Assembly (NCBI GenBank): GCA_039640495.1
Contig: CP046864.1
Span: 2,963,001-3,027,000 of the forward strand
From: Rhodobacteraceae bacterium IMCC1335
GTDB lineage: Bacteria > Pseudomonadota > Alphaproteobacteria > Rhodobacterales > Rhodobacteraceae
Length of the DNA: 64,000 nucleotides
Direction: 5' to 3'
The number at the start of each line of letters is the position of its first letter. The first letter of the stretch is position 1. Below the pieces are notes generated by a model. It worked only from the letters and a program-made list of their open reading frames with translations, had not been told where the DNA came from and did no database searches. Positions 8,618 through 17,092 of the stretch are shown piece after piece. The position numbers were made by a program, and so were the translations under genes.

Positions 8618-9349
8618 ATGAGACCTATTTTCAAAACTATTTCAGCGGCCTTCTTGTTTCTTGCGAGCGCAGCTCAATCCGAAGAAGCCAAATTCAAAAT
8701 TCAGGGGGACACCCTATTTTACAGCACTGAAGACGAAGGAATTACAAAGGATTTTGTGAGTATTTCAGACGCTTTACATTTTCGCACCATATTACGTGAT
8801 AATCCTGAAATTCTTCGTATTAATCTTTATTCATATGGCGGGCATGTAGAGGCCGGCTTGGAAATAGCGCGTATCGTCAGTGACTTTGAAATAGACACTG
8901 AGATTTCAAAAGAATGCTCTAGCGCCTGTGTTCCTATATTTTTAGCAGGACAGAACCGCGTGCTTAAAAAGGGAGCATTGATCGGGTTTCACCGTCCAAA
9001 CTGGCAGCAGGATTCGATGGAGCGTTACTATGATGCAAAGAAAGAAGACTTCGGCTGGAATACGCCATTTGAATTTTCAAACTGGGTTCAAAAGGACACG
9101 TTCGAAGTTGCAATGCAGCTCTATGATAGATTTTCTAAAGCTGGAGTTGCACCCGAATTCATCTCTCAAGCCCTCAAATATGACATTGAGCAAATGTGGT
9201 ATCCTTCGCGCACCGAGCTTGTGAATTTTGGTGTGGTAAATCTGGTTGAACTAGCCGCCATGAGGCCCCCTACCCGTCCAACAAATGTTAAAAAAATCGA
9301 AGACGCTTTTCAAGAAGTGCAGATCAGTCAACTCGAACAAACCGAATGA
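8618..9349 (+). CDS. Periplasmic ClpP/crotonase-fold protein (COG3904-like)
   Basis: 243 residues with a signal peptide (ISAAFLFLASAAQS) and start ATG 8618 behind AAAGGAAA. The core has the pattern of periplasmic ClpP-fold proteins: INLYSYGGHVEAGLEIARIV, then ISKECSSACVPIFLAGQNR, then GALIGFHRP. Ser in the CSSAC segment and His in GFH are the likely counterparts of the ClpP catalytic Ser and His. The two cysteines probably form a disulfide. Family members are annotated as predicted periplasmic proteases, but substrates are unknown. It is the third gene of the 6818-10660 cluster. Confidence 0.75.
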   Translation: MRPIFKTISAAFLFLASAAQSEEAKFKIQGDTLFYSTEDEGITKDFVSISDALHFRTILRDNPEILRINLYSYGGHVEAGLEIARIVSDFEIDTEISKECSSACVPIFLAGQNRVLKKGALIGFHRPNWQQDSMERYYDAKKEDFGWNTPFEFSNWVQKDTFEVAMQLYDRFSKAGVAPEFISQALKYDIEQMWYPSRTELVNFGVVNLVELAAMRPPTRPTNVKKIEDAFQEVQISQLEQTE

Positions 9350-9382
9350 TTGAACATCAAATTTCTTAACAGGATCAAACCT

Positions 9383-9958
9383 ATGAAACTTTCTCATGGT
9401 ACTTTTCATTACTCTTTGGCGGTTAGTTGCGCGCTTTTATGCTTTTCGCCGGTTGCAGCTGATGAAGGCTCAGTTTCCCCAAGCATATGGGAATTTACAA
9501 TAGAGCCTAAGCCAATGATTTATAAATCTGGCAATGTGACCTATGGGAACCGATTGTTCATGCTGCCGACTGATGATTGCGGCGTGCAAATACATGCCTG
9601 GTTCACATCTTACAACAAAGAGGCTCTCAAAAACCTTGAGGGCCAAGATATAGAAATGGATGTGGTTATCCTTGAAGGTGAAAATAACTATCCACTGATG
9701 AATGAAGCCTATCTTGAGTATGTTCTTGATCCCAGCTTTGGCGACTTAGATCTTCTGTTCTCAATTGCTTCTTTTCGATTAGGAAACCTTAACAGCGCCG
9801 AGACTTTGCTTAATTGGGAAGATTTGGGCGCAACTGGTTTGCAGATGACAGCCCCTTCTGACGAAGTATTCGACGTACCTGTAGAAAGTTGGGACTTTTC
9901 AGGCTTTAGGCCGGCCGTGCAGGAATTGCTGACTTGGTGCAAAAGCAACCAAGCGTAA
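9383..9958 (+). CDS. Exported protein of unknown function (191 aa)
   Basis: The start at ATG 9383 is preferred over TTG 9350 because ACAGGAT lies at the right spacing. It begins with a clear signal peptide (SLAVSCALLCFSPVAADEG). The mature part is about 165 residues, with a cysteine pair (TDDCGVQIHAWF and the terminal LLTWCKS). Part of it echoes the N-terminal part of the Sel1 protein upstream: DDCSVDLDVH there versus DDCGVQIHAW here, and ENSVWDFTSFEDPISKLAASC there versus VESWDFSGFRPAVQELLTWC here. It may therefore be a stand-alone version of that domain. Function unknown. Confidence 0.7.
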   Translation: MKLSHGTFHYSLAVSCALLCFSPVAADEGSVSPSIWEFTIEPKPMIYKSGNVTYGNRLFMLPTDDCGVQIHAWFTSYNKEALKNLEGQDIEMDVVILEGENNYPLMNEAYLEYVLDPSFGDLDLLFSIASFRLGNLNSAETLLNWEDLGATGLQMTAPSDEVFDVPVESWDFSGFRPAVQELLTWCKSNQA

Positions 9959-9997
9959 ATCATCCATTATCCAAATCAAACTACTCTGGAGGTTTTC

Positions 9998-10660
9998 TTG
10001 AAACGAAAGCTCATACTGCTTTTTGCGAGCATTTTTACCTTTTGCGCCATAATATTCTTCTTCGTTCGTGATGAAGTTCAAGACTTTATCATTGAGCAGC
10101 AACTCGAAACTCAAAGAGACGCTGAAAATGCAGGGCTGACTTGCGTACAAAAACTCGAAAAGAAAGGCGTGGAGTTTGTTGAGTTACAGAAATTTGGAAA
10201 GCCTAAATGCATAGTCAAAGAACCGGTTCGAATTGAAAATTATCCCACAACCAAACTTTCTGGTCCGGTTACATTAAATTGTTCAACAGCACTCAACCTT
10301 GCAAATTGGCTAGAGGAAATCGGCGCTAATGAAGTTGAACATTTTGGATCTTATAATTGTCGCACCATCCGAGGCAGCTCGATCATGAGTCAGCATAGCT
10401 ATGGGTCGGCAATTGATATCGCCAGCATTAACGGGGCCTCTGTTTTATTTGATTGGGCGAATTCAGCTGAAAAGTCGGAGTTTCTAAAACATGCCGGAAA
10501 AACAGCCTGCAACCATTTTTCAAATGTCCTTACGCCGGATTACAATCAGGCGCATAAAGATCACTTCCACCTTGATGACGGGTATTTCTCAGCATGTGAA
10601 AAACCAACTGACACTAAATTAACAGCGGCAATGACGAGATTAGTACAGCATATATTTTAG
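9998..10660 (+). CDS. Extensin-like C-terminal / M15-like peptidase domain protein
   Basis: 220 residues with a TTG start at 9998, supported by TGGAGG upstream. An N-terminal membrane span (LILLFASIFTFCAIIFFFV) anchors the protein. The C-terminal domain carries the extensin-like family pattern: FGSYNCRTIRG, then SQHSYGSAIDIA, and HKDHFHLD near the end. The His/Asp/His set matches the zinc ligands of LAS (M15-type) peptidases, so a peptidoglycan-cleaving role in the periplasm is likely. It is the last gene of the exported-protein cluster. Confidence 0.8.
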   Translation: MKRKLILLFASIFTFCAIIFFFVRDEVQDFIIEQQLETQRDAENAGLTCVQKLEKKGVEFVELQKFGKPKCIVKEPVRIENYPTTKLSGPVTLNCSTALNLANWLEEIGANEVEHFGSYNCRTIRGSSIMSQHSYGSAIDIASINGASVLFDWANSAEKSEFLKHAGKTACNHFSNVLTPDYNQAHKDHFHLDDGYFSACEKPTDTKLTAAMTRLVQHIF

Positions 10661-10871
10661 GATAAAACTTCATTTAACTTCTGCACCTATTTCCCACATC
10701 GTACTTGTTTAGAACTTTGCAAACATAATTTTGCATCATTCCGATGGACCAAACACAAACGATGCAATAACAAACAAAGAGGCCAAATGGATAGCGCCTG
10801 TCATAGACACTTTTAATCTCTACGCGCGAACTTGACTAACAAACACTCAAAGCACGGTATCTAAATAATGA

Positions 10872-12083
10872 ATGCAGTCGCTCATTAAAATGAATTTATC
10901 TGCATTTAACTTTAGAGACTTTCGCCTCTACTTGCTGGGAAACCTATTTGCGATCAACGCACTTTGGATGCAACGAGTTACAATTGGCTGGATCGCTTGG
11001 GATCTTACAAAATCAGCTACTTTTGTAGGGTTTATAGCATTCATAAATTTTGCTCCAGCGATTATCACAGGGCCTTTATTTGGGGTTCTCATTGACAGGG
11101 TGAATGTAAAAAAAGCCGCTCAAGTGACACAGTTTAGTTTGTTCACAATTTCTGTTGGCTTTTATCTTTTTTTCATTTTCGGGGGGCTCAATGAGTTATT
11201 TCTTTCTGTGCTCTCGCTATTATCGGGCATAGCCACTTCTGCGCATAATCCAGTAAGATTATCGTTAGCACCAAGGCTCGTTAATCACGGATCGGTTTCC
11301 TCAGTTGTCTCAATTGTTGCTATCAATTTCAATTTAGCAAGGTTAACGGGCCCCGCAATTGCCGGGTGGCTAATTGCGGTTTGGGGTTTGCAAATTACTC
11401 TCCTCGCCCAAAGCTTGTTATATTTACCCTTTATACTGATGTTAAACCTTTTACGTCCTCGAGATCAGGTGCCCCTTAAGGCAAGCAAAGAGCCTTTTTT
11501 GGCTGCCCTACGTTCAGGCGTGAAGCACACACTCTCTAATTCTTTAATGCGACAAGCCCTTTTAATAACGAGCATCTATGCTTTTCTAATTCGAGGAACT
11601 TTAGAAATCCTTCCAGTAATTGCTGATGGTATTTTCGCAAAAGGCGCTGCTGGCCTGGGAATAGTGACATCAATTGCTGGATTTGGTGCAGTCGTTGCCG
11701 GGATAACAAAAGTATTCACTCAAAGCCAAAAAGCAGGAGAAATACCAAAATTTGTGATCGCTAGTGCATTGCTTGGGGTAGCGCTTATTCCGTTAGTCGG
11801 ACTTTCAAACACATGGGAGTTAACAGTTGGATATATCTGCTACTTAGGGTTTGCTGGAACTCTATCCGGCATTTCAATCCAAACAGCGCTTCAAATGGAT
11901 TTGCCTGATCACTTTCGAGGACGCGTTATGAGCCTTTGGACGGTGGTCAATGTAGGCGCTACTGCGACAGGAGCGATGATATTGGGGGGACTGTCCGATT
12001 ATATTGGAATTCCAACAGCGTTCTGTTTCGCCGGGGGCCTTGGCACAGTGCTATTATTAACAGCTCTTCTAAAAAACCGATGA
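10872..12083 (+). CDS. Major facilitator superfamily exporter (EntS/MFS_3-like)
   Basis: 403 residues with about 12 hydrophobic spans. It begins FNFRDFRLYLLGNLFAINALWMQ, typical of the EntS-like branch that exports siderophores or drugs. Loop motif VLIDRVNVKK follows the second span, and the C-terminal half has DHFRGRVMSLWTVVNVG. Methionines at 10872 and 10890 are both possible starts. It stands alone between intergenic regions; no biosynthetic partner is near, so the substrate cannot be named. Confidence 0.85.
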   Translation: MQSLIKMNLSAFNFRDFRLYLLGNLFAINALWMQRVTIGWIAWDLTKSATFVGFIAFINFAPAIITGPLFGVLIDRVNVKKAAQVTQFSLFTISVGFYLFFIFGGLNELFLSVLSLLSGIATSAHNPVRLSLAPRLVNHGSVSSVVSIVAINFNLARLTGPAIAGWLIAVWGLQITLLAQSLLYLPFILMLNLLRPRDQVPLKASKEPFLAALRSGVKHTLSNSLMRQALLITSIYAFLIRGTLEILPVIADGIFAKGAAGLGIVTSIAGFGAVVAGITKVFTQSQKAGEIPKFVIASALLGVALIPLVGLSNTWELTVGYICYLGFAGTLSGISIQTALQMDLPDHFRGRVMSLWTVVNVGATATGAMILGGLSDYIGIPTAFCFAGGLGTVLLLTALLKNR

Positions 12084-12234
12084 GCCTGCAATAATTTATA
12101 AAATAACACTAAAACACAAACAAACTTTAGGAGAAGAGATCCACCAAAGTACGATCTATCACCTAATAATTTTCTGAACCGAATCGCCATTTGCCCCTTT
12201 TTATTGAGAAGTCTTAAGGTCGATCCACAGATTT

Positions 12235-12276
12235 TGTGGATAAGTTTCACAAAGATGGGGATAAGCCTGTGGGTAA
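12235..12276 (-). other. Cluster of three DnaA-box-like 9-mers
   Basis: On the reverse strand, TTATCCACA (12235-12243, perfect consensus), TTATCCCCA (12256-12264) and TTACCCACA (12268-12276) lie within 42 bp in one orientation. An upstream dyad ATCCACA..TTGTGGAT overlaps the first. The DNA to the left (12085-12180) is AT-rich. No replication initiator gene is adjacent. This may be a DnaA-controlled promoter for the noncoding RNA that follows, a DnaA-titration site, or part of a secondary origin. Confidence 0.5.
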
Positions 12277-12412
12277 GCGTTTTCCTCTAAATTTATGCTT
12301 TGTACATTCAGATTCCTGTGTACTCTCATAGATAATCTAGTCTGGGGGGTAACGAAATTTCAGGCTTAAAACTGGCAACAGATTTAAGGCTAAAACGAGT
12401 TTACCACTGTCG

Positions 12413-12871
12413 GATTACAGATGTTGGAGAGGACGATGATCTTCGGATCATTATCCGCAAAAGCATCGGCGGTTAAATTGTGAAAACAAACTCTTCGGAG
12501 ATTGCGGAAACAAATTAAACGCAGGAGGCGGTAGTTCGCTAACGCCGAAGGTAACTGGTGAGTTAGATTACAGATGCTGGGAAGGTTCTCATCTTCGGAT
12601 AAGAAAACGGAAAGGCATCGGCGTGATAGAATTAGTGAGTAATGTTTTCGGATTTTACACTCTTTGACTAAAACGCGGGAAGCATTGGCTCGCTAATGCT
12701 GAAGGTAATCGGCAAGTTAGACTACAGATGTTGGAAAGGTTTTGATCTTCGGATCATTATCATCGAAGACATCGGCGATTAGGTGGCGGAAGTGTTATCT
12801 TCGGATAATGTGCCCGTAAACCTAGACGCAGGACGCAATGGTTTGCCCATGCTGAAGGTGACTGACAGATG
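12413..12871 (+). repeat. Three tandem imperfect repeats of about 153 bp
   Basis: Units are 12413-12565, 12566-12719 and 12720-12871, each opening GAYTACAGATG followed by TTGG or CTGG. Conserved landmarks in every unit are ATCTTCGGAT about 30 nt in, CATCGGCG near 55, and GCYGAAGGTRA near 130. The intervening sequence diverges but keeps pairing, so selection acts on structure rather than on sequence or coding. Confidence 0.75.
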
Positions 12872-12883
12872 GATTAGAACAAG

Positions 12884-12932
12884 TGGCCGTTCAACAAGGA
12901 GCTTCTCCATGTTGGGCGGTCATTTTGTTTTT
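12884..12932 (+). terminator. Intrinsic terminator
   Basis: TGGCCGTTCAACA (12884-12896) pairs with TGTTGGGCGGTCA (12910-12922) over 13 positions including G-U pairs. An inner GGAG/CTCC stem closes the loop, and TTTTGTTTTT follows directly. It ends the tandem-repeat RNA and precedes the next ribosome binding site. Confidence 0.85.
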
Positions 12933-12960
12933 GGATTTTGATGCCTAGTTAGGAGTTTAC

Positions 12961-13173
12961 TTGACCGAAAGATCCGAGTTTCTTGTTAACTATGACGCGC
13001 TCCAATTAAATATGAAAATTTTGGGCGACTCTAAAGGTTACTCTCTGCATGAGTTTTGTGATGAAACTAAACGCTTTATCATTGCATCAGAAACATGGGA
13101 TTTAAAACCTTACAGCCTGACACTAGCAGATATAGATGAAATCTTAATCGCCCGTCAAAAGATGCTGCAGTAG
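12961..13173 (+). CDS. Small hypothetical protein (70 aa) behind the repeat RNA
   Basis: TTG start at 12961, supported by TAGGAG six bases upstream. The product is acidic and soluble-looking, with an SLHEFCDETKRFI segment and a C-terminal helix (LTLADIDEILIARQKML). I recognise no family. Its position directly after a terminator that closes a structured RNA makes it the candidate target if that RNA is an attenuator or riboswitch. It converges on the nuclease pseudogene, with 8 bp between them. Confidence 0.55.
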   Translation: MTERSEFLVNYDALQLNMKILGDSKGYSLHEFCDETKRFIIASETWDLKPYSLTLADIDEILIARQKMLQ

Positions 13174-13181
13174 TTCATTTT

Positions 13182-13631
13182 TTAATAACGGCCCCAAACA
13201 TCATATTTTTTCCAAAGCTTGCAGGCGGAATTTCGCATCATGAACAGACCGAAGTCTTGATTTTCAATACTGCAATATCCGACTAACCTGTCATAAGTTT
13301 TTGCACCAGTTAACTCATATACAGCCTTTGTATTTAAAAACTGTTGAGCTAACCGATTTGCATGCTCACTATCTCGCGTAACGCGCTAGGGGCAATCCAA
13401 CGCTGAAAGCCTAATAGCTATTCCATTTACTTCGATTGTATCACCGTCCCTGACGTGCGTTACCTGCCCTTCAAGTAGCGTTCCAGGTTTTGGTAGCTCT
13501 GACTTATTAATCTTTTTGTGGCAGTGGTACTTTTGCGAACCTGAATGACAACCATTCTTATCAAGTCCGCCGCTATGAGCGAAGGCGAAGTTTGCAAGGA
13601 GAATAAAGATTGAAGCTAAGAAGTATTTCAT
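13182..13631 (-). pseudogene. Secreted thermonuclease (SNase-like), broken by an in-frame TAG
   Basis: Starts ATG 13631, directly after the stop of the PanB-like gene. Signal peptide (ILLANFAFA), then a Cys/His-rich segment (GGLDKNGCHSGSQKYHCHK) often fused to nucleases, then the SNase fold beginning VTHVRDGDTIEVNGIAIRLSALDCP. The next codon is TAG (13386-13388), exactly where the family has a conserved Glu (DCPE; GAG to TAG is one change). The frame then continues open for 67 codons through recognisable SNase sequence (HANRLAQQFLNTKAVYEL, ending WKKYDVWGRY) to TAA at 13182. So one nonsense mutation silences an otherwise intact gene. Amber readthrough is possible but unsupported. Confidence 0.8.
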
Positions 13632-14441
13632 TCAAACTTTATCCAAACCCTCAAAAAAACGATCTAACTCATTATCATCCATATGCACCAAATGTGATGT
13701 TTCAGGAAAAACCCCGGTATCGACGTCGTTTACAAATTCTTTAAATGCAGAAATGCGTTCTAGCTGAAGTCGATCATACTCTGCCTTGAAATTACGATAG
13801 ACTTTTGAATGGCGAGGGATATGACCTTCTGTGTATCCAAGAATATCATTCGAAAAGAGATATTGCGCGTCGCAGCCGGCGCCCGCACCCATCGACCATA
13901 CAAGCAAACTTGTGCGTTTCGAAAGTTCTGTTGCTACCTCAACTGGTACAACTTCTAATTCAACCGCAATTGCGCCAGCATCTTCATAGGATTTTATCTG
14001 CTTGAAAAGCTGAAGCGCTTCTTCCGCTGTTTTCCCTACTGCCTTAAAACCACCTGTCCAAGTCGCTCTTGAAGGTACAAGACCAACATGCCCAACGACA
14101 GGTATGAATTCTTTCGCTAGCATTTCCACTGTAGAAAAAGAACCAGAACAATAAACTGCATCAGCGCCGCGCTCTATAGCAGAGTTACACCATTTAAAGT
14201 ATTCGTGAGGTGTTCCACATTCAGTATGCGTTTGCCCCGCCATAGAAAAAATACTTGGCGCAACTTCACGGTATCGTGGATGAAACAAAATATCTGCTGG
14301 AACTGAAGCGATATCAATGCCCGCCGCCTCTGCTGCTGCTGCCTCATCAAGAGAAAAGTACCTCAACATTGTAAGCTGCTTTTGTCCTTTTAAGGCTCGT
14401 AGATCTAAAACTGTTGGAAGTTTACGTTGCTCCATAGACAT
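13632..14441 (-). CDS. PanB-like ketopantoate hydroxymethyltransferase family protein
   Basis: 269 residues with a TIM-barrel pattern of the PanB family: EAAGIDIASV near the start, the GHVGLVPSRATWTGGFKAVG block, EDAGAIAVELEVVP, and GAGAGCDAQYLFSNDILGYTEG. In PanB the corresponding blocks are GHIGLTPQ, AGAFAIVLE and GIGAGxxCDGQVLVxxD. PanB transfers a one-carbon unit from methylene-tetrahydrofolate to alpha-ketoisovalerate in pantothenate synthesis. Several canonical residues differ (CSGSFS where DMPF is usual), so this may be a paralogue with another aldol substrate. No panC is nearby. Confidence 0.7.
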   Translation of the reverse strand: MSMEQRKLPTVLDLRALKGQKQLTMLRYFSLDEAAAAEAAGIDIASVPADILFHPRYREVAPSIFSMAGQTHTECGTPHEYFKWCNSAIERGADAVYCSGSFSTVEMLAKEFIPVVGHVGLVPSRATWTGGFKAVGKTAEEALQLFKQIKSYEDAGAIAVELEVVPVEVATELSKRTSLLVWSMGAGAGCDAQYLFSNDILGYTEGHIPRHSKVYRNFKAEYDRLQLERISAFKEFVNDVDTGVFPETSHLVHMDDNELDRFFEGLDKV

Positions 14442-14700
14442 TTCGGCGTCTCCTAAGTCAGGTCACTTTATTAGGCTCATGTAGGGCTGAAAGCCCTTGC
14501 ATAAATCATCATCGCACCGAGAGTTTAACTACTAATCACTCATATTTAAAATAACCTCAAAGAGGATTTTTATTCCAAAATCAGAGTAATTGACGAGCTA
14601 ATTTCTTTGTTTACTAAATTAGTATAATGGAGCTTTTCTTACAAATGATTAACATGACAACTTCCTGAAATAAGCATTCAAAATAAAATTATTGAAGCAA

Positions 14701-14880
14701 TCATGCTTTTTTATCGCGTGCAGCTTTTTCTTCTTTTGTGAGTTTATTGTTCCACTGATTATTACTAAGGCCAAGCTCTGCCGCCGGCGGCTTGGTTTTA
14801 CCATGGCTAATCTTACCGCCATTATTCAGAAACTCCTGAATAAGAGATTCATCAGTTGTTTCTTTTGGGACATGTTTCAA
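14701..14880 (-). CDS. Small hydrophilic protein (59 aa)
   Basis: Reading TTG 14880 to TGA 14701 on the reverse strand gives a lysine-rich peptide with QEFLNNGGKISHGKTKPP and a terminal LTKEEKAARDKKA. The NGGKIxxxxPG-like pattern resembles short element-encoded proteins. A forward frame covers the same DNA but its product looks random (Cys/Phe-rich). The start codon and ribosome binding site are weak, so the call is tentative. Confidence 0.45.
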   Translation of the reverse strand: MKHVPKETTDESLIQEFLNNGGKISHGKTKPPAAELGLSNNQWNNKLTKEEKAARDKKA

Positions 14881-14983
14881 AATGGAATCTCACTCAATTA
14901 TTTAATGATAGACGCTTTAGAAGGCTATAAAATGAATGTGGACTATCTCCATTCAATTTACCATACCAAGCGATAAGACTGCT

Positions 14984-16171
14984 TCACTCCTCTCGTCTCA
15001 CCTCGTCAAACTTTGCAGCCATAGTTGGATTTTTTCGGGTCAACCTTTTAACAGAGACATCTTGCGCTTTGTCGTTGGCAAGCCGAAGATTTCTATCAGT
15101 GCTTAACAATGCTTCTTTAGTCTTTTGCAGATGAGAAATTGATTTATCTATTTCAGCTATTGCCGTGGTAAATTTCTTCGAAGCTAGTTCATAATTACGT
15201 CCGAAAGCTGTTTTGAATGCGTCTAATTCTGTTTCAAAATTCGTGATATCTATGTTTTGCTCTCTTACAAGAGCCAACTCTGTTTTGTATTTTAATGAAT
15301 TCAAAGCCGCGTTTCTTAGCAAAGTAATCATCGGAATGAAAAATTGCGGCCTGATGACATACATTTTTGGATATCGGTAAAACACATCCACTATCCCAGT
15401 GTTATAGAGCTCACTTTCCGGCTCCAGTAAGGAAACTAACACTGCATATTCGCATCCCTTTTCGTTTCGATCTTTATCTAACTCTTGTAGAAAATCTTCG
15501 TTCTTTCTTTTAGTTGCGGTCGTATCCACCTCGTTTTTCATTTCAAACATAATTGAAATGATTTCAGTTCCATTTTCATCATGATCTTTAAAGATATAGT
15601 CACCTTTGCTTCCCGATCTGGCATCATTATCTTTCTCAAAAAAAGCAGATTGAAAAGCTGTAGACCGTAATTTGTTAAATTCGGTCTCACAATGCTGCTC
15701 CAAAGTTTCTCCAACCATCTTTGTTGAAAGTTTAGCCTTCATGTCTTTCAGGCGTTCAATCGCTTCATCACGATCGCGTATTTGAGTTTTATATTTGTCT
15801 TTGAGCAGGTTTTCTGAATTCTCTTTCTCTAATTTTGAATTTTTAAGATCGTTTTTTAAATTGTCTCTCTCTTTTTCCATTTCGCGAACAGCCTTATCAA
15901 CCGTTGCTTGGACTGAACTATCCTTTTCTCGTATCGTTGATCTTAGGCGTTCAATTTCCACCTCTTTTTCTGCCTTCAAAGTTTGAATAGCGCTGTCGGA
16001 TGAACTCTTAGCAATTTCAAGCGCCGCGGCATTTTCCTTCTCTTTCTGAGCTATTCTTTCTTGTAGGTGATTTTCGAACTCATGATCATGAACCTGCTTA
16101 AGGATATTTGCATAACCGCTTTCATCAACTTTGAATGCTTTGCTACAGTGTGGGCATTTAATTTCATTCAT
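14984..16171 (-). CDS. DUF2130 domain protein
   Basis: 395 residues. N-terminal CPHC-type segment ([21 protein letters not shown]), a long coiled coil from about residue 30 to 150, then the DUF2130 core ([61 protein letters not shown] in pieces), followed by a second coiled coil. The core recalls a nuclease-like fold with acidic and lysine residues (GDYIF...FEMKNE). The molecular role is not established for the family. It is likely its own transcription unit with the HD gene 55 bp upstream on the same strand. Confidence 0.85.
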   Translation of the reverse strand: MNEIKCPHCSKAFKVDESGYANILKQVHDHEFENHLQERIAQKEKENAAALEIAKSSSDSAIQTLKAEKEVEIERLRSTIREKDSSVQATVDKAVREMEKERDNLKNDLKNSKLEKENSENLLKDKYKTQIRDRDEAIERLKDMKAKLSTKMVGETLEQHCETEFNKLRSTAFQSAFFEKDNDARSGSKGDYIFKDHDENGTEIISIMFEMKNEVDTTATKRKNEDFLQELDKDRNEKGCEYAVLVSLLEPESELYNTGIVDVFYRYPKMYVIRPQFFIPMITLLRNAALNSLKYKTELALVREQNIDITNFETELDAFKTAFGRNYELASKKFTTAIAEIDKSISHLQKTKEALLSTDRNLRLANDKAQDVSVKRLTRKNPTMAAKFDEVRREE

Positions 16172-16226
16172 AGTGAACCGCCTTTTTTACAAAAAAGTTA
16201 TTAGTCTCTTTGGTTTAATAAGTACT

Positions 16227-16730
16227 TTAGATGAATGATCGAGATCTTCTATAAGCTGCCTCGATAAAACGCTCTGATTTTGCAGAAGCAGTGCAGAGTT
16301 TATGATAAGATGGCCTTATTCCAACTCGTCCCAAATCTAATCGGTCTGCATCCCAGCACACTTGTACAGTAATATCAGCATCAACATACCCATCGGAATG
16401 ATAACGCAAAGCTTCATCAAGAAGCTCCATTTCTTCTTCGTTTAATTCAAATAGCGTCCCACGAATGGCCTGCGCGTAATCGGCAGCTCTAGAACCATGT
16501 TCAGGGTCTCTGTCCTCGTTTCGGCGCTGGGTGTCATGGAGAAGACAGAATAGTTCTACGACCTTAAGATTGGCATTTTCCGTTTCAGCCAAAAGCCTCC
16601 CATTATGAAGCACCCGCATCCAATGGGCATACCCATGCAACCCATCGTGATCCATTTTATAGGCTCGACAGCAATGCTCAACAAACGGCTGCGTCACTAT
16701 CTCGGATGTAATTGGTTTGAGTAGCTCCAT
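16227..16730 (-). CDS. HD-domain phosphohydrolase-like protein
   Basis: 167 residues with an HD-superfamily layout: HGYAHWMRVLHNG (first His), CLLHDTQRRNEDRDPEHG (His-Asp pair), then VCWDADRLDLGR (final Asp). These are the usual metal ligands for phosphomonoester or nucleotide hydrolysis. Length is short and single-domain, similar to stand-alone HD proteins of unknown substrate. It lies just upstream of the DUF2130 gene on the same strand, so the two may be co-transcribed. Confidence 0.8.
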   Translation of the reverse strand: MELLKPITSEIVTQPFVEHCCRAYKMDHDGLHGYAHWMRVLHNGRLLAETENANLKVVELFCLLHDTQRRNEDRDPEHGSRAADYAQAIRGTLFELNEEEMELLDEALRYHSDGYVDADITVQVCWDADRLDLGRVGIRPSYHKLCTASAKSERFIEAAYRRSRSFI

Positions 16731-17092
16731 CTGGCAATCTTGGAGTGAGAAGGGCTCAAATTCAAGTTACCTATTTCTTCAAACCAAGTAATTAAAAGAA
16801 ATAATGTGCTCACATTTCTCTAGTTCTTCGGCTTTCAAAGGCCACCCTGACTACGTGGATGCTCTAAAAGAGTTGGGTGATGATGAAACCAAGGTGGTGA
16901 AAAGAACTAGCTGTGTGATAAGCGGTTAACCCCATGCGCACCCTACTCATAGCACTTATGATGACGCTCGCGTCGAAGGCGGGGGCTGCAAAATTGAGTT
17001 AGTTTGTCAGAGCCATCCGCTCCAAATCTATTAGATATATGTACTTCAAATTTTACAGACAGTGTTTAATTATGTTAATTCTTTACCATGAT
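16731..17092. other. Gene-poor stretch with two tiny frames
   Basis: Two short forward frames are present: 41 codons from ATG 16804 (MCSHFSSSSAFKGHPD) and 22 codons from ATG 16934 reading MRTLLIALMMTLASKAGA, which looks like a bare signal peptide cut off by a stop. The second resembles the start of exported alphaproteobacterial proteins and is probably a gene remnant. I see no terminator or RNA gene. Confidence 0.3.

Larger units (their letters stand above)
12340..12932 (+). ncRNA. Putative structured RNA with three tandem domains and a terminator
   Basis: No protein gene fits 12084-12960. From about 12340 the DNA has a first hairpin (GGTAA/TTACC), three imperfect 153-nt repeats, then an intrinsic terminator. 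Each repeat has an outer stem GATGY/RCATC enclosing a cTTCGg tetraloop hairpin, a second cTTCGg-like hairpin, and a stem GGCG/CGCC. Pairs change together between copies: GATGC..GCATC and GATGT..ACATC; GGCG..CGCC and AGCA..TGCT. The 70-codon gene starts 28 bp after the terminator. I infer either a free-standing RNA or a triple-domain leader controlling that gene. The 5' end is a guess; GATAAT at 12331 is a possible -10 box. Confidence 0.6.

Noticed and set aside
12413..12871. Tandem glycine riboswitch or other known riboswitch
   Set aside because: GCCGAAGG and GGAGAGG in unit 1 recall glycine aptamers, but the distance is far too long, units 2 and 3 lack GGAGAG, and no glycine-cleavage gene follows.
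12235..12932. Chromosomal oriC
   Set aside because: The DnaA boxes are suggestive, but none of the genes that usually flank alphaproteobacterial oriC (hemE, parAB, rho, mnmE/G) are near.
14692..14976. Forward 94-residue frame
   Set aside because: Composition is random-looking (Cys/Phe-rich), and the reverse-strand 59-residue frame over the same DNA has a protein-like pattern.
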